From JBBRGK01 sp036741355 (GTDB lineage Bacteria > Chloroflexota > Dehalococcoidia > CAUJGQ01): 52,164 nucleotides of DNA. The notes beneath the pieces are model-generated. The model was not told the origin of the DNA and made no database searches. It saw nothing but the letters and a program-made list of their open reading frames with translations. The DNA lies in assembly GCA_036741355.1 (NCBI GenBank), contig DAINSK010000025.1:1-52164 (forward strand). Direction: 5' to 3'. Below, in pieces: positions 8,451 to 16,939 of the stretch (position 1 is its first letter; every line of letters starts with the position of its first letter). A program made the translations under genes and the position numbers.

Positions 8451-8783
8451 ATGGCGAAGGAATTCCTAAACCGCATTGACATCAGCGATGTGCCGGCGCT
8501 CGTCAAATTGGCCGAAGAAGTTCGGAGCAGCAATCGTTCGGCGGTGCTGATCTGCGGAAGTGAGGAATTGGCGATGTTAACACCAAGGCGAATGCACGGT
8601 GCGCCGCACGTGCCAACCTTGGCCGACCCAGATGACATCTGGGCTGGCTACGACCCGGAGCATGTCAAGCAGGCGCTGGTGGACAGTGCCGGTATCTTCA
8701 GAGACCTTGACCGCGATGCCTTTCTGGTGGACCTCGAGGAGCAGGGACAGCAGGACAGTAGCGGCCGTTCAATTGACGGATGA
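8451..8783 (+). CDS. antitoxin of a VapBC-like module
   Basis: A 110-residue protein beginning 'MAKEFLNRIDISDVPALVKLAEEV', the pattern of small antitoxins paired with PIN toxins in Chloroflexota-like genomes. The middle carries 'ELAMLTPRRM', and the C-terminal half is acidic ('DRDAFLVDLEEQGQQD'), typical of the toxin-neutralising tail. The stop codon overlaps the ATG of the PIN gene (ATGA), so the two were coupled. In-frame ATG 8409 is a weaker alternative start. Because the toxin is broken, this antitoxin may now be free-standing. Confidence 0.65.
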   Translation: MAKEFLNRIDISDVPALVKLAEEVRSSNRSAVLICGSEELAMLTPRRMHGAPHVPTLADPDDIWAGYDPEHVKQALVDSAGIFRDLDRDAFLVDLEEQGQQDSSGRSIDG

Positions 8784-9175
8784 GCTACCTCTTGGACACT
8801 ACCCATGTCGTCGACCATCTTCGCGACGATCGTGCCGTGGTCCAACTTCTGTAGTCTCTTAGTCCCGACGGTATTGCGGCAAGCATCATCACGTATCTCA
8901 ACGCTTTCCAGGGCACGATTCGTCTGCAGCGCTCAATACCCCGAGAGACATTCGACGCCTTCTTCGACTCCGTGCCGGTTCTGCCGTTGACACCAGCCAT
9001 CGCCCAGCGATGTGCTCACCTTCGCGAACATCTCAAGCGACAGGGCAAGCGGCCAAATCGTCGGGCCTTCGACCTCATCATTGCGGGGACCGCGCTCGAA
9101 CACGGCTTAACCCTGGTGACCCATAACCGCCAAGACTTCAGCGACATCCCAGGGCTTATCTTGTTCCAGCCGTAG
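8780..9175 (+). pseudogene. broken PIN-domain toxin (VapC-like)
   Basis: From ATG 8780 the frame reads 'MSYLLDTTHVVDHLRDDRAVVQLL' and stops at TAG (8852-8854). The same frame then continues without another stop for 107 codons ('SLSPDGIAASIITY...' to '...LTLVTHNRQDFSDIPGLILFQP'), which is the rest of a PIN ribonuclease. The break is therefore a single in-frame nonsense codon. The usual acidic residue in the 'GELYEG' helix is also gone ('LNAFQG'), while Asp6, the Asp of 'FDLIIA' and the C-terminal Asp remain. Two independent losses suggest a decaying toxin. Confidence 0.8.
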
Positions 9176-9197
9176 GGCCTTTCTCTATTCCACGGAG

Positions 9198-9233
9198 GAG
9201 CAGCTGCGTACCCGGCCTCAGCCGCAGCTGCTC
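9198..9233. terminator. hairpin between convergent genes
   Basis: GAGCAGCTGCG (9198-9208) pairs perfectly with CGCAGCTGCTC (9223-9233) across a 14-base loop. It lies between the convergent toxin remnant and DUF2277 gene, three bases beyond the latter's stop. No clear T-run follows, so it may be an attenuating or bidirectional terminator rather than a canonical intrinsic one. Confidence 0.5.
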
Positions 9234-9235
9234 GG

Positions 9236-9535
9236 TTAATCGCGTGAGCCGTTGCCACCTGCATCCGTCAGGCCGAACCGCTTTGCGCCACGAGCCTTCG
9301 CCCTGGTGGCTTCCACGTCTCGATCGCGGGCGGGCGCGTTGGTCACCAGCAAATCAACCAGCCGTCGGGCGACCTGGAACACGTCGTCCACCGCGCGGTT
9401 GAACGCGGCCTCGTTCGCCTTGGACGGCGCGCTGAAGCCGCTAAGCTTGCGTATGAACTGCAGCGAGGCGGCGCGGACTTCGTCGTCCGTGGCGGACGGC
9501 TCGAAATTGAAGAGCGTCCGGATATTCCTGCACAT
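9236..9535 (-). CDS. DUF2277 domain-containing protein
   Basis: A 99-residue soluble protein. The opening 'MCRNIRTLFNFEPSATDDEV', followed by 'ASLQFIRKLSGFSAPSKANEAAFNRAVDDV', is the diagnostic DUF2277 pattern. The C-terminal ~25 residues are basic and probably disordered. The family has no known function and is common in actinobacteria and Chloroflexota. It lies 25 bp after the ThuA-like gene on the same strand. Confidence 0.85.
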   Translation of the reverse strand: MCRNIRTLFNFEPSATDDEVRAASLQFIRKLSGFSAPSKANEAAFNRAVDDVFQVARRLVDLLVTNAPARDRDVEATRAKARGAKRFGLTDAGGNGSRD

Positions 9536-9560
9536 GGCGCGGAACCACCTCCCCGACCCG

Positions 9561-10382
9561 TCAACCCGTCATCCCCCAGCTGATCGCGTTGCGCACCAGG
9601 GTTTGAAACGCGGGCGTCTCCCACGGAACGCGGAAGGTGAGCGGCGTCTGTCTATCAGGATCGACGCTGCGGTCCACTGACGTCTGCACGTTATCGGTCG
9701 GATTGTGACAATGGCCAAGGGCGATATAGGTCACGCCGCCCGCGCCCACGTCCCGTGTATAGCCCAGCACCCGCGTCTTGCCGTCAGGGAGGAGTGATGT
9801 GTCCTTCTCATAAATCGTCCCGATGGCCGGCGACACCGCATCCGGACCATACTCGGCCGTGAGCATCACCCGGGTCGACGGCGGATCCTGGACCTCTATG
9901 AAATACGGTTCGTCCGCAACCTCGAACGAGCCGGGAAGACCGTCGGTAAGACTGTCCGGCCCATCGCCGACGCTCACACGGAACTTGCGGATCGGCGGGT
10001 GCGTAAGGAAGTAGCCGCCGAGGACCGCGTGGTGGTCGAGCTTCAGCATTCGTCGCTGCCGCTGTCCCTCGACCCGCACCGCGCGCCCACCGGCGGTGCC
10101 GTGCAGACCCAGCCAGCGTCCCCCCGATTCCAACCACCGCCGAATCGCGACTGATTGTCCTGCATCGGGGTAGGGCCCGGCCACATAGGTGATGAGCAAG
10201 CGGCTCACTGGGAGCCACTTGTCTACGTCGGCAAAATCACCCGCGACCGACGCGGGCACTTCCTGCTCGTGCAGGTACTCCAGCAGCCGCAAGCGGGCAA
10301 AGTCGTGGTCGTGACCGGCATCCTTGCCGAGCGGGAAGCCGCCGGCGATGACGTGGGCGCGACCGATCATCGATCCATTCAT
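9561..10382 (-). CDS. ThuA-like domain protein
   Basis: A 273-residue protein with the class I glutamine amidotransferase-like fold of the ThuA family. It shows 'AHVIAGGFPLGKDAGHDHDFARLRLLEYL' at the N-terminus, 'VSRLLITYVAGPYPDAGQSVAIRRWLESGGRWLGLHG' in the middle, and 'GVTYIALGHCHNP' near the C-terminus, where the family usually has 'VFYTxLGH'. I prefer ATG 10382 with GAAGGA upstream; an in-frame ATG at 10406 adds eight residues. ThuA relatives are linked to trehalose and other sugar-derivative utilisation, but many are uncharacterised. Confidence 0.8.
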   Translation of the reverse strand: MNGSMIGRAHVIAGGFPLGKDAGHDHDFARLRLLEYLHEQEVPASVAGDFADVDKWLPVSRLLITYVAGPYPDAGQSVAIRRWLESGGRWLGLHGTAGGRAVRVEGQRQRRMLKLDHHAVLGGYFLTHPPIRKFRVSVGDGPDSLTDGLPGSFEVADEPYFIEVQDPPSTRVMLTAEYGPDAVSPAIGTIYEKDTSLLPDGKTRVLGYTRDVGAGGVTYIALGHCHNPTDNVQTSVDRSVDPDRQTPLTFRVPWETPAFQTLVRNAISWGMTG

Positions 10383-10445
10383 GGCATAGCCTTCCTTCGG
10401 CAGCACGGCCCTATGGCAAACAGATGACGCAATGACGCGCCCGAA

Positions 10446-11270
10446 TCAGATCAGCGCAACCGGCTCCAGCTTGAACTCGGACATGAACTCCTGGATGTGG
10501 TCGATGCGGCCCGTCACCGACTTCGGCTCACTGCGGGCGATGAAGCAGACCGCCTCGGCGATCGCCTCGGGCGGAGACTGCATGGCCTTGTTCTGCTCGT
10601 TGACCAGACCGTGCAGCACCGTCCCAGGGGTGGCGACCAGTCCCGGCGAAATCGCGTTGACGGCGACGTTATCCTGGAACACCTCAGAGGCGAAGCCCGT
10701 CGAGAAGCGCTCCATCGCCGCCTTGCACATTCCGTAAACCGTGCCACCTCTAGCGGCGCCGGCCGGATACGGCTGACGCGGGTGTCGCGCGGCACCCGAC
10801 GAGATGTAGATGATGTGACCGCGACCCTTGTCCTTCATGCCGCCGTAGACCATTTGCGACAGTTCAATCGGTCCGAATACCTGCACTTCGAACATGAGGT
10901 GGATCCGCTTCTCGGGAAACTGGGTCATCGGAATGTAGAAGGTCACTGCTGCATTGTTCACGAGGATGTCTACGGGACCGTACGTGTCCACCGTCTCCTC
11001 GATTAGCCGTTTGCGGTCCTCGGGACGGGACATATCGGCCTTGACCGCATGCGCCTCGCCGCCGGCTGCTCGAATGCGAGCTACGGTGTCCGTAATCGTG
11101 CCGGGAAGCGGGTGCTCTCCCTGCTCAACCGTACGGGCGGACACGATGACCTTCGCCCCTTCCATCGCCAGCCGGCGGGCGATCGCCTCGCCGATGCCGC
11201 GGCTCGATCCGGTCACGACCGCTACACGACCGGCCAGCTTGCCGTTTGGATCGACCCTTGGTTCACTCAC
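10446..11270 (-). CDS. short-chain dehydrogenase/reductase (SDR)
   Basis: A 274-residue SDR: cofactor loop 'VTGSSRGIGEA', 'VDILVNNAAVTF', catalytic Ser in 'IIYISSGAA' and 'YGMCKAA' as YxxxK. I set the start at GTG 11270, which has GGAGGAGGGG just upstream. The frame stays open to 11627, but that extension is translated repeat DNA (Arg/Pro/Ala/Gly-rich) and is not protein-like. The 'ISPGLVATPGT' loop is normal. It begins 63 bp after the ThuA-like gene's start region on the same strand. Substrate unknown. Confidence 0.88.
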   Translation of the reverse strand: MSEPRVDPNGKLAGRVAVVTGSSRGIGEAIARRLAMEGAKVIVSARTVEQGEHPLPGTITDTVARIRAAGGEAHAVKADMSRPEDRKRLIEETVDTYGPVDILVNNAAVTFYIPMTQFPEKRIHLMFEVQVFGPIELSQMVYGGMKDKGRGHIIYISSGAARHPRQPYPAGAARGGTVYGMCKAAMERFSTGFASEVFQDNVAVNAISPGLVATPGTVLHGLVNEQNKAMQSPPEAIAEAVCFIARSEPKSVTGRIDHIQEFMSEFKLEPVALI

Positions 11271-11409
11271 GGGATCCCCTCCTCCGAGTTCAGAAATACA
11301 GATACCGTCGGGACTCAAGTGTGCACCGATAGCCGCCAACGGTAAACGCCCAAGACCGAGCTGGGAAGGCTTGCGGATCGCGGTGCCAAGCGCCGGCGGC
11401 CTCCGGACC

Positions 11410-11701
11410 CGCCCGGCGACTGAAGTCGCGGGCTCAATAGACGAAGTCCGCCGGCGCGGACTATTCATTTGAATCCCCGCCGGCGGGCTTGGCCGGCGAG
11501 CTCGGGCCGCTCCGCCGGCGGGTCCCGGGTGCATCCCCGCCGGCGGGCTTGGCCGGCGAGCTCGGGCCGCTCCGCCGGCGGGTCCCGGGTGCATTCCCGC
11601 CGGCATGCGTGGTCGGCGGGCCCGCACCGCTCTGCCGGTGGGTCCCTGAACCGGCGCCGACCGGTTTCGTTGTGTAAGCCCGCGGTTTTAACCGCCAGGC
11701 G
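11410..11701. repeat. structured inverted-repeat element, copy 2
   Basis: A 292 bp element with the architecture of 5534-5660. Terminal repeats at 11410-11436 and 11675-11701 contain hairpins GCGACTgaAGTCGC and GCGGTTttAACCGC. Each is followed inward by ACGAA and a second hairpin (AGTCCGC-CGGC-GCGGACT; ACCGG-CGCCGA-CCGGT). The core between them holds the 60 bp tandem repeat. It occupies the middle of the 550 bp gap 11271-11820, in which I see no gene. Confidence 0.78.
11473..11650. repeat. 60 bp tandem repeat, about three copies
   Basis: Period 60. Positions 11473-11532 and 11533-11592 are identical over all 60 bases; the third unit (from 11593) has diverged. The unit is GC-rich and full of short palindromes (GCCGGCGGGC, GGCCGGC). 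Perfect identity of two units suggests recent duplication or slippage. It is not a CRISPR, because there are no spacers. Confidence 0.85.
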
Positions 11702-11820
11702 ATCGGGCGGGGCGCCGAGTGCGTGGGCCGCGCAAAACGCTGCGGCGCACCCGACCTAGCTAATAGCAGACCAAGCGAAACGGGTAGACTGGCATCATCA
11801 TTTGTACGCCGGAGAGACTC

Positions 11821-12693
11821 ATGCGCCACTCACCGTTCCGATCAGCGACCGTGACCCCGACCATCGTTATAGCGCTGCTCGTCATTGCCGTGATCAGTGC
11901 TGGGGCCCGCGCCCGGCCGTTACACGCCGCCGGAGTCTGTAGTGCAAACCCGGATCCCCCCAGTGCGATGAGGCCGGTCATAGTCGTATCGGCGCCGCTG
12001 CCCAACGCGCAAAGCACGAGTCCGCTCGCGGTCAGCGGTCAGGCGCGCGTATTCGAAGCAGTCGTCTCGCTCGCGCTGAAGGACGCCGGCGGCGCCACGA
12101 TCGTCGCGGGCACCACGCAAACGCAGGCGGGAGCGCCGGCACTGGCGCCGTTTGCCGCCGCGCTTTCGTTCAACGTCACGGGAGTCACTCCGGCGTGCCT
12201 GTGGGTCTTCGAGGCCAGTGCCCGTGACGGCAGCCCGGTCAACGTCGTGCAGGTACCGCTCACGCTGCTGCCCGCCTCGCCGAGCGTCCCGATCACTTAT
12301 CCGGCCGGCTGGAACATGATCGGCGTTCCGGCCGGCGCAATAATCCCGGGACCGCTTGGCCCTCTCTATACCTTCCAGGCCGGCGACACCGGTTACCATG
12401 CTGTGCAGAACCTCCAGCCGGGGTTCGGATATTGGGCCTTTTTCGCCACGCCGGCGACGGCGACGTTGCCGTTCACCGGACCGCTGATCCTCACCAGAAC
12501 AATGCCGGCGGGCCAGTACATTATGGTCGGCAACCCGGGGAGTGCGGCGGCGATCTTGTCGGGCGCCGATGTGGCCTACATATACGACCCGGCCACCGGC
12601 TACCAACAAACGGACCAGATACCGCCCGGTGAGGGTGCCTGGGTGTTCTCGTATGCAGGCGGTACGCTCACGATCACGAGCGGGCCGCGCTGA
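11821..12693 (+). CDS. secreted protein with a Gmad2-like immunoglobulin-type domain
   Basis: A 290-residue exported protein: signal peptide ~1-38 ('TPTIVIALLVIAVISAGARA', cleavage near 'LHAAG'). A domain at ~40-140 has the Gmad2-like pattern 'SAPLPNAQSTSPLAVSGQARVFEAVVSLAL...'. A C-terminal region at ~155-290 has beta-rich repeats ('YPAGWNMIGVPAG', 'LQPGFGYWAFFATPA', 'YIYDPATGYQQTDQIPPGEGAWVFSY'). Gmad2 domains occur in cell-surface and spore-germination proteins. Weakly supported role: surface or extracellular binding. It starts 119 bp after the repeat element. Confidence 0.72.
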   Translation: MRHSPFRSATVTPTIVIALLVIAVISAGARARPLHAAGVCSANPDPPSAMRPVIVVSAPLPNAQSTSPLAVSGQARVFEAVVSLALKDAGGATIVAGTTQTQAGAPALAPFAAALSFNVTGVTPACLWVFEASARDGSPVNVVQVPLTLLPASPSVPITYPAGWNMIGVPAGAIIPGPLGPLYTFQAGDTGYHAVQNLQPGFGYWAFFATPATATLPFTGPLILTRTMPAGQYIMVGNPGSAAAILSGADVAYIYDPATGYQQTDQIPPGEGAWVFSYAGGTLTITSGPR

Positions 12694-12763
12694 GCGCCGC
12701 CGACGGTTATCGCCTTCTGGCCCGAAAAGCGGCAAACTCAGTGATTGCGGACAATCGATTCGG

Positions 12764-13600
12764 CTAATCGCCCGCGGCGCCTTCGGACCGCATCTGTTTT
12801 GGCTCCGCGCGAAGTCCCAAGCGCGGGAAGCGTAGGGGAGCGTTTGCCAGCCAGTAGGCGCCGCCCACGAACACCGCCCCGCCCACGATGTTGCCGAGCG
12901 TCACCGGCACCATGTTGTGAACGAATCCCGCGACCGTCACTCCAGCGCCATGTGGCTGCATCAGACCGATCGCCAGCAAGGTCATATTCGCCACACTGTG
13001 CTCGAAGCCGGCTCCGATAAAGGCGAAAAGGCACCAGAAGATGAGCACCAGTTTGCCCGCCTCACTTTTGGACCGCATCGCCGTCCAGACTGCCAGGCAG
13101 ACCAGCCAGTTGCAGAGCACTCCCCGATAGAAGAGCACGTCGAACGGCAGCGTCATCTTGGTGTTCACGGTCTTTTCGATCACGCCCAGGTGCGGTGTGC
13201 TCGCCAGGACACCGCTCTTCATCACCAGCCACGCCAGCCCCAGCGCACCCAGCAGGTTCCCGACGAAGCTCACCACCCACACCGCACCAAGCGCGACGGG
13301 TGAAACGGTCCGCCGAAACACGCCAATCGTCATCACCATGTTGTTGCCGGTGAAGAGCTCTGACCCCGCGAAGATCACCAGCGTGAGGGCGATGCCGAAC
13401 GAGGCTCCCATCGCCAGCTTCGCGGCCGCGGAGTTCGCGGCTATGAGCGGCGCCCCGATCGCGAAGATTAGCACGATACCGAACCCGACATAGACACCGG
13501 CGAGCATCGAGAGAACGAAGTAGCCGGCGGGGTTTGTGCGGAGATAGGTAAATTTTGTGCGGGCCATTTCGGCCGCCTCGACAACGCTCTGTTCAGTCAT
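12764..13600 (-). CDS. formate/nitrite transporter family protein
   Basis: A 278-residue inner-membrane channel of the FNT family, with about six membrane spans. Family signatures are visible: 'GYFVLSMLAGVYVGFGIVL', 'AGSELFTGNNMVM' and 'WVVSFVGNLLGA'. GGAGGATGTGGC precedes the ATG. It overlaps the end of the nitrite reductase gene by four bases (ATGA). That context argues for nitrite uptake or export (NirC-like) rather than formate. Confidence 0.92.
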   Translation of the reverse strand: MTEQSVVEAAEMARTKFTYLRTNPAGYFVLSMLAGVYVGFGIVLIFAIGAPLIAANSAAAKLAMGASFGIALTLVIFAGSELFTGNNMVMTIGVFRRTVSPVALGAVWVVSFVGNLLGALGLAWLVMKSGVLASTPHLGVIEKTVNTKMTLPFDVLFYRGVLCNWLVCLAVWTAMRSKSEAGKLVLIFWCLFAFIGAGFEHSVANMTLLAIGLMQPHGAGVTVAGFVHNMVPVTLGNIVGGAVFVGGAYWLANAPLRFPRLGLRAEPKQMRSEGAAGD

Positions 13601-15150
13601 GCCACATCCTCCTGCTCATTCGCGGCGGATGCCGCGCGCTTGATTCGTTCAAGCGGTTTCGTACGCCGTTCGCTCAACAGTTCCTCCGCAACGTCCGCCA
13701 GATCGCCCAGCAGGACATTTTCGCGAGCACGGACGGCCAACCTACCGACGTCGCCCAGATGGCCGTCGACGAAGATGTCCACCGCCTCTTCCACTCGGTC
13801 CCCGAACCGGACGTTCGTTCCAACCAGCCCGATCGTGCCGACGTGGTGTTTGCCGCAAGCGTGGACGCAGCCGGAGATGTTGATGCGGGTCCCGCGGGGC
13901 GCCTCTACGCCCCGCTGCTCCAGCTCCCTGGCCAGCTCGATTGCGCGGCCCTTGGTGTCGATCAGGGAGAAATGACAGTAATCGTTGCCGGTGCAACACA
14001 CGAGGTTTCGCCAGATTCCCGACGGATCGGGGCGCAACTCCGTCAACAGCGGCTCGCCAAGGAGGCGGGCCAACCGGCTGCTCGTGACGTTCGGAAGGAC
14101 GAGGTTCTGGTCGATCGTGAGGCGAACCTCGTTTGAACCGTACTCATCCGCCAGCCGCGCGACTTCGTCTATTTGATCGGCGGTGATGCGGCCGACGGGG
14201 ACGTGGAGTCCGACGTAGCGCAGACCCATCATGCGCTGGTAGTGCACTCCGAGGTGATCCCCGGCCACACGCACTGTCTCGGGACTCCCCGCGCGCGGCA
14301 ACGCATAGCCCACTACACTCTCGACGGCAGCGCGCAGTCGCTCGTCACCCCACTCATCCAGTAACCATTTCAGCCGGGCCTTCGTGCGTTGTTCGCGGGG
14401 GCCGTAGTCGCGATAGACCTCCAAGAGCGCAATGAAGAGGTCGACGACCTGCTCGGGGCGGACGAACACATCAAGCGGGGTGGCGAGCCGCGGGCTCGTT
14501 CCACCCAGCGCCCCGCCGACAAGCACGTTGAAGCCGAGGACACGGCGCCCGTCTATCTCTCGTGTGGCCGGCAGGAACCCCAGGTCCTGGGTCTGCGCTT
14601 GTCCGCAGTCTTCGCGGCAGCCGGTAATCGAGACGTTGAACTTTCGCGGCAGGTTGCTGAACGCTTTTTCCGCAGCCAGCAGCGCCTCCTGAAGCTCCGC
14701 GATGAGCTCCGTGGTGTCGTAGACCTCCGCCGCGTCGATCCCTGCCAGCGGACAGCCGATGAAGTTGCGGACGTTGTCCATGCCCGACTGACGGGTGGAA
14801 ATACCCGCGGCTCCGAGCCGGCACAGGATGGCGGGGACATCCGGCAAGGTCAGACCGCGCAACTGCAGGTTCTGACGCGTGGTGATGTCTGCCGTGCCGC
14901 CGCCAAAGTCGCGCGCCATGGCCGCGATCTCGCGAAGTTGGTCGCCGGTAAGGCGTCCGCCGGGCGTACGCAGACGCAGCATGAATAGTCCCGGAGTCTG
15001 CTTGCGGTGGAAGACGCCGTACCATTTCAAGCGGTCGAGGTCGTCGGCGGGGATATCGTCGATCGGGGTTCGTTCGGCCGCGTAGCGGTGCAGGTCTGGC
15101 AGGACGTCCAGACCATCCTTTTCCGCCTTCATGGCCTCAAATTTATTCAT
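13597..15150 (-). CDS. nirA: ferredoxin-type nitrite reductase (siroheme/4Fe-4S)
   Basis: A 517-residue assimilatory reductase of the nitrite/sulfite reductase family, with two ferredoxin-like half domains and two siroheme/Fe4S4 domains. The cluster ligands are visible as Cys386/Cys392 ('CTGNDYC', CX5C) and Cys428/Cys432 ('GCVHACG', CX3C). An internally homologous 'ITGCREDCGQAQ' lies at ~175-186. It would reduce nitrite to ammonium with six electrons from ferredoxin. Translational coupling to the FNT transporter supports nitrite over sulfite as substrate. No nitrate reductase gene is nearby. Start has GAGAGGG upstream. Confidence 0.88.
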   Translation of the reverse strand: MNKFEAMKAEKDGLDVLPDLHRYAAERTPIDDIPADDLDRLKWYGVFHRKQTPGLFMLRLRTPGGRLTGDQLREIAAMARDFGGGTADITTRQNLQLRGLTLPDVPAILCRLGAAGISTRQSGMDNVRNFIGCPLAGIDAAEVYDTTELIAELQEALLAAEKAFSNLPRKFNVSITGCREDCGQAQTQDLGFLPATREIDGRRVLGFNVLVGGALGGTSPRLATPLDVFVRPEQVVDLFIALLEVYRDYGPREQRTKARLKWLLDEWGDERLRAAVESVVGYALPRAGSPETVRVAGDHLGVHYQRMMGLRYVGLHVPVGRITADQIDEVARLADEYGSNEVRLTIDQNLVLPNVTSSRLARLLGEPLLTELRPDPSGIWRNLVCCTGNDYCHFSLIDTKGRAIELARELEQRGVEAPRGTRINISGCVHACGKHHVGTIGLVGTNVRFGDRVEEAVDIFVDGHLGDVGRLAVRARENVLLGDLADVAEELLSERRTKPLERIKRAASAANEQEDVA

Positions 15151-15325
15151 GGCGAACCCTCTCCCGTGATTCAGCGCTCACGAGGAGGATATCGAGGGCG
15201 GATTACAAGCCGGTGCCAATGCGATTACGCGGAGAAGACAACTTGGTTTACGTACCGTCACAGAACGGTTTACCCGCGTTTAGCGGCGAGCAGGTGCACA
15301 CGAACGCGGAGGGCTCGCCGAACGG

Positions 15326-16783
15326 CTACGCGACGCTCTCGGCCGTGACCATGGACACCTCAACGTCATCTGTGCGGCTGTCGTGCAGGAAAGCAGCGAG
15401 GATCAGGACGGGAATAGCAGCCAGCAATAGCACGACAAACGTCTCGTGGAATCCCAGCACGGCTCCGTGTACCGTCGCTGCGCCCGCATCGCGCACCGTG
15501 CGCAGCGAGGAACCCACCGGTGTGTGAGCCGACACCCGCGCCTGGAGGAACGTTGCCAGGAATGCTACGGCCAGCGCGCTTGCAATCTGCCTGGTGATAT
15601 TCACCAGCGCAGAGACGCGCGCTTCCGAGACACCACGGCCGGCGACCATGGCAGCGGTGGTCGTGGACATCATGCCGAGCCCCATGCCCAGACCGCGCAC
15701 GGTCAGGATGAGGACAATCACCAACCAGCTCGTATTCGCATCCATCAGGAGCAGCAGCGCCGTCGCTCCGGCGAGCAGCGAGAATCCCAAAATCGTGGGC
15801 AGCCGGGAGCCGGCACGGTCGAACATGCGGCCGCCGATGGGCATCGATACGGCTGAGGCCAGCGCCTGTGGCAGCAGGAGCATCCCCGCCTGGAACGACG
15901 TGTAGCCGTGTAGGTTCTGGAAGAACAGCGGTAGTAAAAACGTGCCGCCGAAGAGGGCAAGCGCGCTCAGGCAGGTGATCACCATCGGCAGCGTGAAAGC
16001 GACCCGTTCAAACAGGCGCAATTCCAGGAGTGCGTGGGAGCTCCGAAGCTCAACGCCCACCAGGGCGGCCAGTAGGATGACGCCGGCCATCAGGGGAATG
16101 AGTACCTGCGCAGATCCCCATCCGACACTGCCGGCCTCGGCGACGCCGTAGAGGAGGCTTACCGTTCCGGCGGAGCACAGTAATAACCCCGGCACATCGA
16201 GGCGAGGCCGCTCTTCGGCCCGATAGTCGCGCAGCCAGACCAGCGCAAGCGCAATACCCAAAAGCCCGACCGGCAGATTGATGAAGAAGATCAACCGCCA
16301 GCTCGCGAACTCGACAAGGTATCCGCCCAACGTCGGACCGATTGCCGGGGCGATCAGGATCGGCACGCCGGAATACCCCATGGCGCGGCCGACCTCTGCC
16401 GGTGGGAATGCGCGGAACGTGAGCGCCAGCGAGAGCGGCATCAGCCCACCGCCGGCCAGACCCTGGAGCACGCGGAAGCCGATCAACATCGACAAATTCT
16501 GGGCAAATCCGCAGAGCGCTGAAGTAACCGTGAAGGCGACGAGGGCACCGATGTAGACCCGCTTGATCCCGTAGCGGTCGGCCAGGTAGGCGGTGATTGG
16601 AATGCTGGCGCCGAGCGCGAGCAGGTACGCGGTAATCACCCACTGCACGTCGGAGACCCGTGCATGAAAGCTGCCGATCAACGAGGGCACGGCGATATTG
16701 ACGATGGTGCTGTCCAGCACGCTCATGAACACGCCCACAACCGCGACGACCAGCACCAGCCACTTGTAGGGGACACCCTTCAT
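15326..16783 (-). CDS. MFS drug/solute exporter, DHA2 (EmrB/QacA) type
   Basis: A 485-residue transporter with about 14 hydrophobic segments, the DHA2 arrangement. TM1 carries 'VFMSVLDSTIVNIAVPS', loop 2-3 has motif A ('AYLADRYGIKRVYIG') and TM5 has antiporter motif C ('GVPILIAPAIGPTLGGYL'). It is expected to export lipophilic compounds by proton exchange. ATG 16783 is preferred over GTG 16786 because GGAGG lies seven bases upstream. It stands alone, with 175 bp separating it from nirA and no regulator beside it. Confidence 0.9.
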   Translation of the reverse strand: MKGVPYKWLVLVVAVVGVFMSVLDSTIVNIAVPSLIGSFHARVSDVQWVITAYLLALGASIPITAYLADRYGIKRVYIGALVAFTVTSALCGFAQNLSMLIGFRVLQGLAGGGLMPLSLALTFRAFPPAEVGRAMGYSGVPILIAPAIGPTLGGYLVEFASWRLIFFINLPVGLLGIALALVWLRDYRAEERPRLDVPGLLLCSAGTVSLLYGVAEAGSVGWGSAQVLIPLMAGVILLAALVGVELRSSHALLELRLFERVAFTLPMVITCLSALALFGGTFLLPLFFQNLHGYTSFQAGMLLLPQALASAVSMPIGGRMFDRAGSRLPTILGFSLLAGATALLLLMDANTSWLVIVLILTVRGLGMGLGMMSTTTAAMVAGRGVSEARVSALVNITRQIASALAVAFLATFLQARVSAHTPVGSSLRTVRDAGAATVHGAVLGFHETFVVLLLAAIPVLILAAFLHDSRTDDVEVSMVTAESVA

Positions 16784-16939
16784 CACCGGACCTCCGCCAG
16801 ACCGCGCCGAGGATGCTCTCCATCATACGTGACCATGCCGACGAGAAGCAGCGAAGTAAGATCATAAGCAGGCGATGCCGAACCCGTTACCAACGATCGT
16901 CGGAGCCGTCTGCATATTTGAAGAAGAAAACGAAACTGG

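Noticed and set aside
11271..11627. N-terminal extension of the SDR at 10446
   Set aside because: It translates the 60 bp tandem repeat; a GTG with strong Shine-Dalgarno at 11270 gives the normal SDR length.
11473..11650. CRISPR array
   Set aside because: Units are directly abutting with no spacers, and no cas genes are present.
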